From Paludibacter sp. 47-17 (GTDB taxonomy: Bacteria > Bacteroidota > Bacteroidia > Bacteroidales > Paludibacteraceae), in NCBI GenBank assembly GCA_001898935.1, contig MKVT01000009.1:421306-485305 (forward strand): a stretch of 64,000 nt of DNA, read 5' to 3'. Below are positions 53,334-62,696 of this stretch, in pieces (position 1 is the first letter of the stretch; each line of letters opens with the position of its first letter). The notes under the pieces are model-generated. The model had not been told where the DNA came from and did no database searches. It saw only the letters and a program-made list of their open reading frames with translations. Position numbers and translations under genes: made by a program.

Positions 53334-55178
53334 TTATTTTAAGAGTGAACTGATATGGTCTTCCAACTCATGGACGGTAAAAGGCTGGGCCTGAACTTTA
53401 TTGTACTGGAGGTATTCGCCCGGCACCTTGGTGCGCAGGTACGAAGCCAGCTGTCCGCTGTTGAGCTCACACACCACCCGTTTCGGATACCTGTTCAGAA
53501 TTTCGGCCGTGTTTTTCGGCAGCGGCTGAATGTAGTTGAAATGCGCCAGCGCCACTTGTCCACCATTTTTATTGATATTGTTCACCGCGCTGAGGAGGTG
53601 ACCGTGGGTCGAACCCCAACCGATAACCAGCACTTCAGCTTCCGGATTTCCTTCCACTTCGAGTTCGGGAATCACATTGGCGATATAATCTATTTTCTCC
53701 TGACGGGTTTTTACCATCAACTCGTGGTTGTCGGGCTGCGACGAAATAGCGCCCGTGGTAAAATCTTTTTCCAGACCTCCGTTGCGGTGTTCAAAACCTT
53801 CCATCCCCGGGAAGCTCCAGTAGCGAACCTTGGTTTTTTCATCGCGGGCGGTAACTTTGATACCTTCCATGCCCGGTTGTACGAAATTAGGCTTAATCGA
53901 AGGCATATCGGCCAGTTTAGGCAATTTCCAGAGCGACGAGCCATTGCCAATAAAACCATCGGTAAGAAGAATCACCGGAGTCATGTGCTCCAACGCCACC
54001 TTGGCGGCCATATAGGCATAGTGGAAACAATCGGCCGGAGTAGATGCAGCCATCACCACCACCGGACTTTCGCCGTTGCGTCCGTACAAGGCCTGCAACA
54101 GGTCGGTTTGTTCGGTTTTGGTAGGTAGACCGGTCGAGGGTCCTCCACGTTGAACATCCACGATAACGATGGGAAGTTCGGCCATCACCGCCAGCCCGAT
54201 CGCTTCGGTTTTCAGTGCCAGCCCGGGTCCCGAAGTATTGGTGGCGGCCAGCTTTCCGGCAAAAGCGGCACCCAGCGCCGTGGTAATCCCCGCAATTTCG
54301 TCTTCGGCCTGAACCACTTTCACTCCCAGGTCCTTGCGCAAAGCCAGCTCGTGCATGATATCCGAAGCCGGAGTGATCGGATAACTACCCAGGAAAAGTT
54401 CCAGACCGGCTTTTTGAGCAGCAGCAATTAAACCCCAGGCGGTAGCTTTGTTTCCACTGATGCTGGTGTATTTTCCCTTCGGTGTTTCGTGCGATTTATC
54501 CACGATAAAGGTCGAAACATTCAGGTGAATGTTGTTGCCATAATTGAAACCGTCCACCAACACTTTCAGGTTGGCGCGCAGCACTTCTTCTTTTTTCCTG
54601 AATTTATTGGTAAGGAAATGAGTAGCCTCGTCGATCGGGCGGTTGAACAACCAGCAGATCAATCCCAGGGCAAACATATTTTTGCTGCGCACCACACTCT
54701 TCAGGTCCATCTCAAAATCTTTAAGACTTTCCTTGGTAAGCGTGGTAAGCTGCACCGGCACCAATTGCACCGTATCCGAAATATTCAGTTCTTCAAACGG
54801 ATTTTCGGTTTTAAATTCCGCTTTCTCGAGATCCGACTTACCGAAAGCATCCGAATCGAAAATAATTACCGAATGCTTTTTAATCGAACGGGCGTTCACC
54901 TTCAGTGCAGCGGGGTTCATAGCCACCAGCACATCGGGCTCGTCGCCGGGAGTATAAATTTTACCGGAACCGAGGTGCACCTGAAAACCCGATACGCCGC
55001 TCAGGGTACCTTGAGGCGCACGAATCTCCGACGGGAAATCGGGGAAGGTCGAAATCTCGTTTCCTAAAATAGCCGAGAGGTTGGAAAAGAGGGTACCAGT
55101 CAACTGCATACCATCGCCCGAGTCACCCGAAAAACGGATGGCCACCTGTTCCAGCTCCGTGGATTTGTGTTTTTCCAT
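53334..55178 (-). CDS. korA: 2-oxoacid:ferredoxin oxidoreductase, alpha subunit (with fused gamma domain)
   Basis: A 614-residue protein. Residues 10-190 are the gamma-type domain (IRFSGDSGDGMQLTGTLFSN), and residues about 215-610 hold the alpha ThDP-type domain (GNKATAWGLIAAAQKAGLEL, ATNTSGPGLALKTEAIGLA, VDVQRGGPSTGLPTKTEQTD). With KorB it couples 2-oxoacid oxidation to ferredoxin reduction, or the reverse in anaerobic carbon fixation. It is the key anaerobic partner of pta-ackA in this window if the substrate is pyruvate. asnS is upstream on the same strand. Confidence 0.9.
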   Translation of the reverse strand: MEKHKSTELEQVAIRFSGDSGDGMQLTGTLFSNLSAILGNEISTFPDFPSEIRAPQGTLSGVSGFQVHLGSGKIYTPGDEPDVLVAMNPAALKVNARSIKKHSVIIFDSDAFGKSDLEKAEFKTENPFEELNISDTVQLVPVQLTTLTKESLKDFEMDLKSVVRSKNMFALGLICWLFNRPIDEATHFLTNKFRKKEEVLRANLKVLVDGFNYGNNIHLNVSTFIVDKSHETPKGKYTSISGNKATAWGLIAAAQKAGLELFLGSYPITPASDIMHELALRKDLGVKVVQAEDEIAGITTALGAAFAGKLAATNTSGPGLALKTEAIGLAVMAELPIVIVDVQRGGPSTGLPTKTEQTDLLQALYGRNGESPVVVMAASTPADCFHYAYMAAKVALEHMTPVILLTDGFIGNGSSLWKLPKLADMPSIKPNFVQPGMEGIKVTARDEKTKVRYWSFPGMEGFEHRNGGLEKDFTTGAISSQPDNHELMVKTRQEKIDYIANVIPELEVEGNPEAEVLVIGWGSTHGHLLSAVNNINKNGGQVALAHFNYIQPLPKNTAEILNRYPKRVVCELNSGQLASYLRTKVPGEYLQYNKVQAQPFTVHELEDHISSLLK

Positions 55179-55225
55179 ATTGTTTTTTTTAAGAATTTTA
55201 GTTGGACATGTAGCGCTTATAACGC

Positions 55226-56623
55226 TTAAAACTCAGCATTGTTCGGTGTGCGGGGGAAGGGAATCACATCGCGGATATTACTCATTCCGGTTACAAACAA
55301 CAATAAGCGCTCGAAGCCCAGACCAAAGCCCGAGTGAGGGGCTGTTCCGAATTTACGGGTTTCGAGGTACCACCAGATGTCTTTGGTAGGTACTCCCATT
55401 TCGTCGGCACGCCGTTGCAGCTTGGCGTAATCCTCTTCACGCTGCGATCCGCCGATAATCTCGCCGATTTTCGGGAACAGCACGTCCATGGCGCGAACGG
55501 TCTTCCCGTCGTCGTTCTGCTTCATGTAGAACGATTTGATTTCTTTCGGATAGTCGGTGAGAATCACCGGTTTTTTGAAATGCTGCTCCACCAGGTAGCG
55601 TTCGTGCTCCGATTGCAGGTCGGTGCCCCAGCCTACCGGAAATTCGAACTTCACCCCTCCGGCCACCGCTTCTTCCAGGATTTTGATCCCTTCGGTATAG
55701 GTAAGCCGCTGGAAGTCGTTGTTAACTACAAAGTTGAGCCGGTCTATGAGTTCTTTATCGTACATCTCGCTCAGGAATTTCAAATCGTCCTGGCAATTGT
55801 CGAGCGCCCAGCGCACGCAGTACTGGATGAAATCCTGCGCCAGCTGCATGTTTTCTTCAATTTCGTAGAAAGCCACTTCGGGCTCTATCATCCAAAACTC
55901 GGCCAGGTGGCGGGGAGTATTCGAGTTTTCGGCGCGGAAAGTAGGGCCAAAGGTATAAATCGAACCCATGGCCATCGCAGCCAATTCGCCCTCGAGCTGC
56001 CCCGAAACGGTCAGGCTGGTTTGTTTTCCGAAGAAATCGCGGCTGTAATCGATCGATCCTGTTTCGTCTTTTTTCAGATCGTACAGGTTCATGGTGGTTA
56101 CCTGGAACATTTGTCCGGCACCTTCGCAGTCGGAAGCCGTGAGAATAGGCGTGTGGAAATAGAAAAATCCGCGTTCGTGGAAAAAGCGGTGAATAGCCAT
56201 GGCCATGTGGTGGCGCATACGGAACACGGCCCCGAAAGTGTTGGTACGCGGACGCAGGTGAGCAATCTCGCGTAAAAACTCGAGGGTATGGCCTTTTTTC
56301 TGAAGCGGATAACTTTCAGGATCGGCAGTACCGTAAATTTCGATGGCCGTGGCATGAATTTCGACTGCCTGGCCTTTGCCCATCGATTCGACCAGATTAC
56401 CTCTTACGGCAATACAAGCTCCGGTAGTGATTGGTTTCAGGTATTCTTCTCCAAACTTCTCATTATCGACAACTACCTGAATATTATGAATGCATGAACC
56501 ATCGTTCAATGCTATAAAACTTACTGTTTTGTTACCGCGGCGGGTACGTACCCATCCTTTTACCAATACTTCTGCGCCAAAATCGCTTCTCTTCAGCGCT
56601 TCGGCAATTATCGTTCTTACCAT
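55226..56623 (-). CDS. asnS: Asparagine--tRNA ligase
   Basis: AsnRS charges tRNA-Asn with asparagine. The 465-residue class IIb protein has the N-terminal OB anticodon-binding domain ([20 protein letters not shown]), motif 2 with [20 protein letters not shown] and motif 3 with [29 protein letters not shown] distinguishes it from AspRS. Its start is preceded by a 321-base non-coding stretch with two hairpins, and korA follows 47 bases later. Confidence 0.96.
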   Translation of the reverse strand: MVRTIIAEALKRSDFGAEVLVKGWVRTRRGNKTVSFIALNDGSCIHNIQVVVDNEKFGEEYLKPITTGACIAVRGNLVESMGKGQAVEIHATAIEIYGTADPESYPLQKKGHTLEFLREIAHLRPRTNTFGAVFRMRHHMAMAIHRFFHERGFFYFHTPILTASDCEGAGQMFQVTTMNLYDLKKDETGSIDYSRDFFGKQTSLTVSGQLEGELAAMAMGSIYTFGPTFRAENSNTPRHLAEFWMIEPEVAFYEIEENMQLAQDFIQYCVRWALDNCQDDLKFLSEMYDKELIDRLNFVVNNDFQRLTYTEGIKILEEAVAGGVKFEFPVGWGTDLQSEHERYLVEQHFKKPVILTDYPKEIKSFYMKQNDDGKTVRAMDVLFPKIGEIIGGSQREEDYAKLQRRADEMGVPTKDIWWYLETRKFGTAPHSGFGLGFERLLLFVTGMSNIRDVIPFPRTPNNAEF

Positions 56624-56798
56624 CTGATCTTTAAATATTTTGTCCGATTTAAAAATTGTAGCGAATATAGCTGTTTTGAGCGTATATCCAAAAATAAGCT
56701 ACAAAAATAAGCATTTTTAATGAGTTTACCTACTTTTTACGAGGGAATAGAAAGGGCACTGACTTATTGGTCCTTAGCTTGAAAAATAACGAAAATTA

Positions 56799-56824
56799 CC
56801 GGAGCTATCCGAGGTCTGCTCCGG
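56799..56824 (-). terminator. Hairpin 1 in the asnS upstream gap
   Basis: CCGGAGC (56799-56805) and GCTCCGG (56818-56824) form a perfect 7-base stem. On the minus strand a T-rich stretch (TAATTTTCGTTATTTTTC) follows, as in an intrinsic terminator of the TonB-type receptor gene. Elsewhere in 56624-56944 I see only AT-rich sequence and the second hairpin. Confidence 0.6.
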
Positions 56825-56856
56825 TTGTTACGATATCGCCTGGTTTTGCACAACGC

Positions 56857-56925
56857 AGAAGCCGCTCCATTACTGCATAGGGTCCAATTATTCCGGACAG
56901 TAGCTTGGTAAATGGAGCGGCTCCT
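56857..56925. repeat. Long structured inverted repeat downstream of the receptor gene
   Basis: A 15-base arm (56857-56871, core GCCGCTCCATT) pairs with 56911-56925 with one mismatch. Inside, TACTG pairs with CAGTA and GTCC with GGAC, so the whole 69 bases can fold into one long, internally paired stem. It lies 20 bases after the receptor stop. It could be a terminator, an mRNA-end stabiliser or a short ncRNA; the sequence alone does not decide. Confidence 0.5.
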
Positions 56926-56944
56926 GTTTTATCAACCTGTATGT

Positions 56945-59500
56945 TTACATCGGCGATTCACCCAGGGTGCTGTTGTCGCGTTTTTTCTGGTCGTCGTTGG
57001 AGATTGTTTTTTTCGTTTTCTTCACTTCGGTATTCATACTGCCGATACGGTACGATACATTCAGCCTGATTTCGGTAATACGTTCGAGTTGTACGGTGGT
57101 GCGCTGACTGAAAGTGGGTTGCCGTGTGGTACTGTTGATACCGTTGGTAGTCATTATAATCTCGGGTTTGGGTAAGTATACCCCGCTGACCGAAACGTTG
57201 AGCCGTTTTTTCAGGAAATCTTTCGAAAGGGCCGCATAGCTGAAGTAAAAGGCCGATTGTGATCCCTGAAGCTGAATTTGCGGAAGGTTGCCTCCTGCCC
57301 CGGTGCTGATACGGAAATCCTTTGGCAGCATGAAGGTGCCTCCTAAAAACACCCGTCCCGTAAATCCGTCGTTGGTCATTTTGAGTGCTTTACTGGTGGT
57401 ATGAACATAATTCACCGAGCTGTTCATATACAGGATCAGCCATTTCAGTCCGCGGTAATTCCCGAATAAATTGAGTCCCGTACTGTTGTTGCGTCCGATA
57501 TTGCCGTAGGTGGTGTATTGCACCGGGCTTCCTTCTTTTACAAAGGAGTATTGCTCGATAGCGTTGTTGATAAACGAGTACGACAGTTCGGCACTGAGGT
57601 TATAGGTGGGAGCGAAGCTGCTGTAGGTTAAATTCACATTGTGGCTGTTTTCCGGATCGAGTTCGGGGTTTCCATAGCTGATAGCATTCGGATCGCGGCG
57701 ATCGACGTAGGGATTCAGGAACCCGATGCCCGGGCGTTGAATACGTTTATTGTAACCCAGTTTCAGGTTTTTCATATCGGTGATGCGGTAGGAGAGGGTA
57801 GCCGAAGGCACAAATGCACCGTATTCGGTTTTGAAGTTGCGGCTGGCCTCGTTGAAGGTAGCATCGAGCCAGGTGTATTCGTAGCGCATGCCGGCTTTGA
57901 ATCCCCATTTATCCACATTGCCCGAGTAACTCAGGTAAGCGCCCAGAATATCCTGCTGGTTGTTGAAGTCGATCGTACTGTCGAGGGGAATATAAGGCGT
58001 GTAAGGAGCCGGCTGCATGAAATTATAGTAGAGGTAACTTTCGTCCGATGTTGAAGTATTGTACCGGGCAATGTATTTTACACCGGTTTCGAGGGTATGT
58101 CCTTTGGCCAGCGGGTTGGTGTAGTCGGCCTGAAAAGTATGCTCGTTGGTGTTGGCGATGTTTTCGCTGATACTTTTATAGGCAAGAGGCACCACAGGCA
58201 GCACCGTGAAGCCCGGCGACAGGGTATTGACAGCTTCGTAATTGCTGCTGTTGGGGGTGTTGCTCAGGCGGTACGAGAAGGTGAACAATTCGTCTTTCTT
58301 GCGGAACGAACGTTGGTAGTCGACACCGAAGTCGGTCGAACCCCAGTTTTGCCGCTGTGTGCTTTTCTGATCGTAACGCAGGAGCGTATTCCCGTTGGCA
58401 TCCTGGTTTTCCGAGAAACCCTCGATCAATCCGCCCGGACGGCCGAACTGACGATTGAACGAAAAGGTAATCAGATTCATGGTGTCGGGTTCGTAGGTGA
58501 GCTGTCCGCTCCCGAATTGCATGGGTACATCGTTGCGTGAAGTGATGGTTTGATGGAAATTGGTCAGGGGAAGTCCTGCCGCGTAGGTAGTACGTCCGGT
58601 GGTTACTTCCACCGGAAATTGTTTGTTGTGATTGTAGTTGTAATTACCCGAAAAGCCGATTTTTCCCTTTTGCACCACCAGGTTGAGTCCTCCTCCCAGC
58701 GACCCGCGCGACGAACCCTGCGCGTTGATGGTGGCCGAATAGCCCTGTGTGCTGCTTTGCTGTACCGTCACAATATTGATGATACCTCCCACGCCTTCGG
58801 CATCGTACTTTGCCCCGGGTTGGGTGATCACTTCAATGTTTTTCACCATGTTGGCCGGGATACTTTTCAGTATCATACCCGGATTCACGTTGAACATGTT
58901 CGTGGGTTTTCCGTTCAGAAAAATTTTAAAGTTCGACTGTCCTTTGAGCTGAATATTGTCCTGCCCGTCGACGGTAACCATCGGCACCTTACGCAACATA
59001 TCGAGTACCGTCGACGATTTCGATTCGGGATCCTGTTCGGTATCGTATATTATTTTATCGGCATCGGCCTTGATAAGCGGTTTGTTGGCCACTACTTCAA
59101 CCGCCGCCAGTGCCTGTTCGCTCGTACCCATTGCAATTTTCCCGAGATTGGCGCTGCGGTTGCTGTCGCTCACATTAAACCGTTTCACTGCAGGCTGCTT
59201 TCCCACGAACGATACGATAAGTAAATAATTGCCGGGTGTTTTTATTGCTCCGTTTACTTTTCCTTCGGCATCGCCGGCGAAACGGGTGATGATCTGCTGC
59301 GGATTTGCTTCGGGAGCTACCGCACAGGTGACGTATGGAAGCGATTCGCCGGTGATGGAATCGACTACAGTGGCTGTAACACGATAGGCTTCGGGGGCGT
59401 CAACTTTGGATAAGACCGTTGCGCTGCCGGCCCATACCGATGTCAGCATAAGCAATACTACTACTGATTTTTTCATTTTTTTTGAGGATAAACGATTCAT
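56945..59500 (-). CDS. TonB-dependent receptor-like outer-membrane beta-barrel protein
   Basis: An 851-residue protein (or 843 from the inner ATG at 59476, which gives a neater signal peptide MKKSVVVLLMLTSVWAGSA). Residues about 38-110 form a CarboxypepD_reg-like domain (YRVTATVVDSITGESLPYVT). A plug domain at about 150-260 includes DMLRKVPMVTVDGQDNIQLK and NIEVITQPGAKYDAEGVGGI. The rest is an outer-membrane barrel with strands such as LKLGYNKRIQRPGIGFLNPY. No SusD partner or regulator is adjacent, so it may be a barrel of the OMP_b-brl_3 class without a known ligand. A hairpin terminator follows. Confidence 0.9.
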   Translation of the reverse strand: MNRLSSKKMKKSVVVLLMLTSVWAGSATVLSKVDAPEAYRVTATVVDSITGESLPYVTCAVAPEANPQQIITRFAGDAEGKVNGAIKTPGNYLLIVSFVGKQPAVKRFNVSDSNRSANLGKIAMGTSEQALAAVEVVANKPLIKADADKIIYDTEQDPESKSSTVLDMLRKVPMVTVDGQDNIQLKGQSNFKIFLNGKPTNMFNVNPGMILKSIPANMVKNIEVITQPGAKYDAEGVGGIINIVTVQQSSTQGYSATINAQGSSRGSLGGGLNLVVQKGKIGFSGNYNYNHNKQFPVEVTTGRTTYAAGLPLTNFHQTITSRNDVPMQFGSGQLTYEPDTMNLITFSFNRQFGRPGGLIEGFSENQDANGNTLLRYDQKSTQRQNWGSTDFGVDYQRSFRKKDELFTFSYRLSNTPNSSNYEAVNTLSPGFTVLPVVPLAYKSISENIANTNEHTFQADYTNPLAKGHTLETGVKYIARYNTSTSDESYLYYNFMQPAPYTPYIPLDSTIDFNNQQDILGAYLSYSGNVDKWGFKAGMRYEYTWLDATFNEASRNFKTEYGAFVPSATLSYRITDMKNLKLGYNKRIQRPGIGFLNPYVDRRDPNAISYGNPELDPENSHNVNLTYSSFAPTYNLSAELSYSFINNAIEQYSFVKEGSPVQYTTYGNIGRNNSTGLNLFGNYRGLKWLILYMNSSVNYVHTTSKALKMTNDGFTGRVFLGGTFMLPKDFRISTGAGGNLPQIQLQGSQSAFYFSYAALSKDFLKKRLNVSVSGVYLPKPEIIMTTNGINSTTRQPTFSQRTTVQLERITEIRLNVSYRIGSMNTEVKKTKKTISNDDQKKRDNSTLGESPM

Positions 59501-59528
59501 TTTTAGATGTTAATTTAGTTTTGAGCTG

Positions 59529-59536
59529 CAAAAGTA
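59529..59536 (-). promoter_or_regulatory. -7 box of the receptor gene
   Basis: The minus strand reads TACTTTTG, matching TAnnTTTG, 28 bases before the ATG at 59500. No -33 TTG at the right distance. Confidence 0.5.
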
Positions 59537-59671
59537 TGAATAGATGTTGAGAAGTGGAAATAAATGAGAAAAATATTAGAATATTAGTATTAAAAAGTGA
59601 GAACCAGGCAAGTGTATCAATTTTTCCACGCATCTCCCTGAAAATTCCACATACGATAGGGATATTCTCTC

Positions 59672-59679
59672 TACTTTTG
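59672..59679 (+). promoter_or_regulatory. -7 box of the pectinesterase gene
   Basis: TACTTTTG matches TAnnTTTG and lies 29 bases before the ATG at 59709. No clear -33 element. Confidence 0.5.
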
Positions 59680-59708
59680 CAGTGTTAAAACAATCTAATA
59701 CAATACAC

Positions 59709-62408
59709 ATGAAACAGCTGGTACTTTTTTTATCGTTTTATTTCTGTTTCCAATCGGTAATGGGCATTCAGGCCGATATAGTTGTAGCTGCCGACGGCAC
59801 GGGCGATTTCACAACAATTCAGGATGCCATCAATGCAGTGCCGTCGAATCAGAAAGACAGGCGAACGGTGATTTACCTGAAAAACGGGTTGTACGACACC
59901 GAAAAGCTATTGGTGCCATCCGATAAGCAAAATATTACACTCATTGGCGAAAGTCGCGATCAAACCATTATCTCGTATCATATTTACGATTGTGCCAATA
60001 CCGCCTCGGGTAATAAATGCCCGGCCGAAGATGCCCTGAAATGGGTGGGCGATGTAATTCGTACCTCGGCAACCCTCACCATAGCCGGCGAAGGATTCAG
60101 GGCCGAAAACCTGACGATTCGCAACACAGCCGGACCGGTGGGACAGGCTCTGGCCATCACCGTAACGGCCGACAAAGTGGCTTTTATCAACTGCAACCTG
60201 CTGGGTTATCAGGATACGATTTACCTGTGGACAGCCGGTAAGCGGTCGTATTTCCAGAATTGCCTGGTGTTGGGGCGCACCGATTATATTTACGGGGCGG
60301 GGATCGGTTATTTTCAGGGTTGCGAGATCCGCAGTTACGGAGGGGGTTATATAACAGCGCCGTCGACGCCGAAATCTCAATCCTATGGTTTTGTGTTCAA
60401 CGATTGCGATCTGACTTACACGACCGGCAGTCCGCGTGCGGGCGACGATGGAGTGAAGTTCCGCCTGGGCCGCCCCTGGCACGAGTATCCGAAAGTTACC
60501 TGGTTGAATTGCGACATCACGGGGATGTTGAATCCGCAGGGTTGGGGCGATACCTGGAACATGGAGTATGCGGCAACCAGCACCGATCTTCATTTGTACG
60601 AATACAACAATACCGGACCGGGTGCCGATATGAGTCAACGGGCCGGGTGGGCCGGTTTACGTGCCCTTTCGCAGGACGAAGCCCGGGCCTATACCCGCGA
60701 GCGGGTGTTGAACGGTTCCGATGCCTGGTCGCCCTGGGCCGACGCACCGCTTTCGGCAACCTACGAATGGGATGGCGGTGGCACTTCGGCATCGTGGCTG
60801 GAGGCGGGCAACTGGAATCCCGATGGTGTTCCGGCGGCAGCCCAGGCGGCGTATATCCGCAACGGAGCCGTAGCCGAAGCCGATGGTGGGGTGTTTGCCG
60901 CCGATTTGTTTCTGCAATCGTCGGCGCTTAATATTAAGGCATCCGGTACGGCGTCGTATCTTTCGGTCGAAAAAGGAAAGTTGATAGGTGATGCAGCTAT
61001 TACCCTGAACGGAAAGCTGGCCACCAAGGATTCGGTTATCATCGAAACATCGTCGACATTTACAGTGGCGGCTCAGCTTCAGGGAGTACATGTAATAACC
61101 AAGACGGGCACAGGAAGTCTTGTATTTACTGCCGATAATTCCAATTATTCGGGTAAACTGGTAATCGATGCAGGAAGTGTACAGGCAGCTACGGCCAACG
61201 CCCTGGGCAAATCATCGGTAGTTGTCAATAGCGGTGCCTGGCTTCATATCAGTCATCCTTCGGCACTGAGCGCTAAATCGTCGCTGTCGGTTTCGACAGG
61301 CGGGGGTTTGTTGCTGAATGCCGATATCACCTTGAGCGAATTTTACATCGACGGAGTTTTGCAGGCGGTGGGTGTGTATACCGCAACTTCGCATCCGAAT
61401 GTGATGAGTGGAGTAGGATCGTTGCAGGTGGGACGCCCTTCGGTATTTAAGATGATGGGTGGAGCATGGGATGTGGCGGCTAATTATTCGCCGGCATTGT
61501 TGCCCCTGGAAGGGGAAACGGTACTTTGTGAAGGGGAGATGGAAACGGCCGCAACTCCGAATAAAGCCAATGTTACTTTTGTGGATGGAAAAGGAAAACT
61601 CCGTCTGCGGGGAGTGCATACTTCCACAGGTACGCTTACGTTCGAGGGTAACCAGCGGATTTCGTATGCTACCGGCGGAACTGGTTTTACACTCACCGCA
61701 CCCCTGGTGCTGAAGGGCGATATCAGCCTGGAAATGAACAGTAGTTCCGTTGACGGAAGTACCCTGGTGCTGAACGGATCGATAGCCGGAAATGTAAAAG
61801 TCACTCCTAAAAATACGCGTGCTGTAGCCAATTCGGCTGTAGTGGTGCTGGGTGGCAACAACGAAGCTTTTGCCGGCAGTTGGGACCTGACGGCTGCTGC
61901 CGCTCATGCCGAGGGCAGTGTGGGGATAACAGGAACATCGGAAAATGCTTTTGGAACAGCCTCCATTCGCGTGGGAGCAAAAAACAAGGTGCAATTCGAT
62001 CATGAACGTTGTGTGACTTCTTCAACCGACTTAACACTTTTGACCGGTGCAACAGCCATTGTGAACAAGCCGGTTACGGTGGGGCGGCTGACCCTGGGCG
62101 CCGAAAGTTTTACGTCGGGCAACTTTACTGCAACTACTCATCCTTTGTTTATTAAAGGCGCAGGAAGTATTACCGTCGGCCCAACAGCTGCAGAGCCGGT
62201 CCTGTCCGATGGAGTGTTGATGTCCCTTGTCGATGGCCGGTTACTGGTCACGGGACCCTATTCCTTAGGCTCGGTGTACAGAATCGATGGCAGCTTTTTA
62301 GGAACAATCAATCCGGGCACCACTTTCCGGCTTCCACATGCAACCATGTGTATTCTGAAGATCGAAACAACTTCAGGAACGAAGTATACTAAAATTGGTA
62401 TTAATTGA
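59709..62408 (+). CDS. Secreted pectinesterase with autotransporter-type repeat stalk and sorting tail
   Basis: An 899-residue protein from the ATG at 59709 (a GTG 27 bases earlier is less likely). Residues 1-19 form a signal peptide. Residues 22-330 are a CE8 pectin methylesterase domain with Gln146 (GQALA), Asp169 (YQDTIYLW), Asp192 (RTDYIYG) and Arg255 (LGRPW), so catalysis looks intact. From about 355 the sequence has repeated beta-strand units, including an autotransporter-associated repeat (TKTGTGSLVFTADNSNYSGK). The last 60 residues (SLVDGRLLVTGPYSLGSVYR ... KIGIN) resemble a type IX sorting domain. It would demethylate pectin outside the cell. No pectate lyase is adjacent. Confidence 0.88.
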   Translation: MKQLVLFLSFYFCFQSVMGIQADIVVAADGTGDFTTIQDAINAVPSNQKDRRTVIYLKNGLYDTEKLLVPSDKQNITLIGESRDQTIISYHIYDCANTASGNKCPAEDALKWVGDVIRTSATLTIAGEGFRAENLTIRNTAGPVGQALAITVTADKVAFINCNLLGYQDTIYLWTAGKRSYFQNCLVLGRTDYIYGAGIGYFQGCEIRSYGGGYITAPSTPKSQSYGFVFNDCDLTYTTGSPRAGDDGVKFRLGRPWHEYPKVTWLNCDITGMLNPQGWGDTWNMEYAATSTDLHLYEYNNTGPGADMSQRAGWAGLRALSQDEARAYTRERVLNGSDAWSPWADAPLSATYEWDGGGTSASWLEAGNWNPDGVPAAAQAAYIRNGAVAEADGGVFAADLFLQSSALNIKASGTASYLSVEKGKLIGDAAITLNGKLATKDSVIIETSSTFTVAAQLQGVHVITKTGTGSLVFTADNSNYSGKLVIDAGSVQAATANALGKSSVVVNSGAWLHISHPSALSAKSSLSVSTGGGLLLNADITLSEFYIDGVLQAVGVYTATSHPNVMSGVGSLQVGRPSVFKMMGGAWDVAANYSPALLPLEGETVLCEGEMETAATPNKANVTFVDGKGKLRLRGVHTSTGTLTFEGNQRISYATGGTGFTLTAPLVLKGDISLEMNSSSVDGSTLVLNGSIAGNVKVTPKNTRAVANSAVVVLGGNNEAFAGSWDLTAAAAHAEGSVGITGTSENAFGTASIRVGAKNKVQFDHERCVTSSTDLTLLTGATAIVNKPVTVGRLTLGAESFTSGNFTATTHPLFIKGAGSITVGPTAAEPVLSDGVLMSLVDGRLLVTGPYSLGSVYRIDGSFLGTINPGTTFRLPHATMCILKIETTSGTKYTKIGIN

Positions 62409-62411
62409 TTC

Positions 62412-62696
62412 TTGCTCAAGGCCAACCAAATCCTGTCTAGTGCATTCTATGTGGCCTGGTCGGGACAGGGTACAAAACACTTAGCAACGGTGTTGTTCCC
62501 CGAAACACTCACCGGTATCGGTAAATCGGCCTTTGGTTATACGCTCCGATTGCAGCGGATTGCAATGCCCGATGCAGTTACATACCTGGGCGAATATGCC
62601 TTTATGTATTGCCGCGGCCTGAAGGAGGTGCGCCTGAGTAAAAATCTGATAGCTATTCCCGATTATGCGTTTTATGTGTGCGATCAGCTCGATTTT
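62412..62696 (+). pseudogene. Remnant of a BspA-type leucine-rich repeat protein
   Basis: The stretch encodes three LRR_5-like units (VLFPETLTGIGKSAFGYTL, then IAMPDAVTYLGEYAFMYC, then VRLSKNLIAIPDYAFYVC). It has no signal peptide or good start codon, is in the same frame as the pectinesterase and begins 1 codon after its TGA stop, and the reading frame then runs antisense into pdxH without homology. BspA-type repeats occur in secreted adhesins. This looks like the tail of a decayed or deleted gene, though read-through of the TGA to give a C-terminal LRR extension cannot be ruled out. Confidence 0.65.

Noticed and set aside
55334..56275. A 313-codon plus-strand frame antisense to asnS
   Set aside because: asnS motifs cover the whole region on the other strand; no homology or start signal for the antisense frame.
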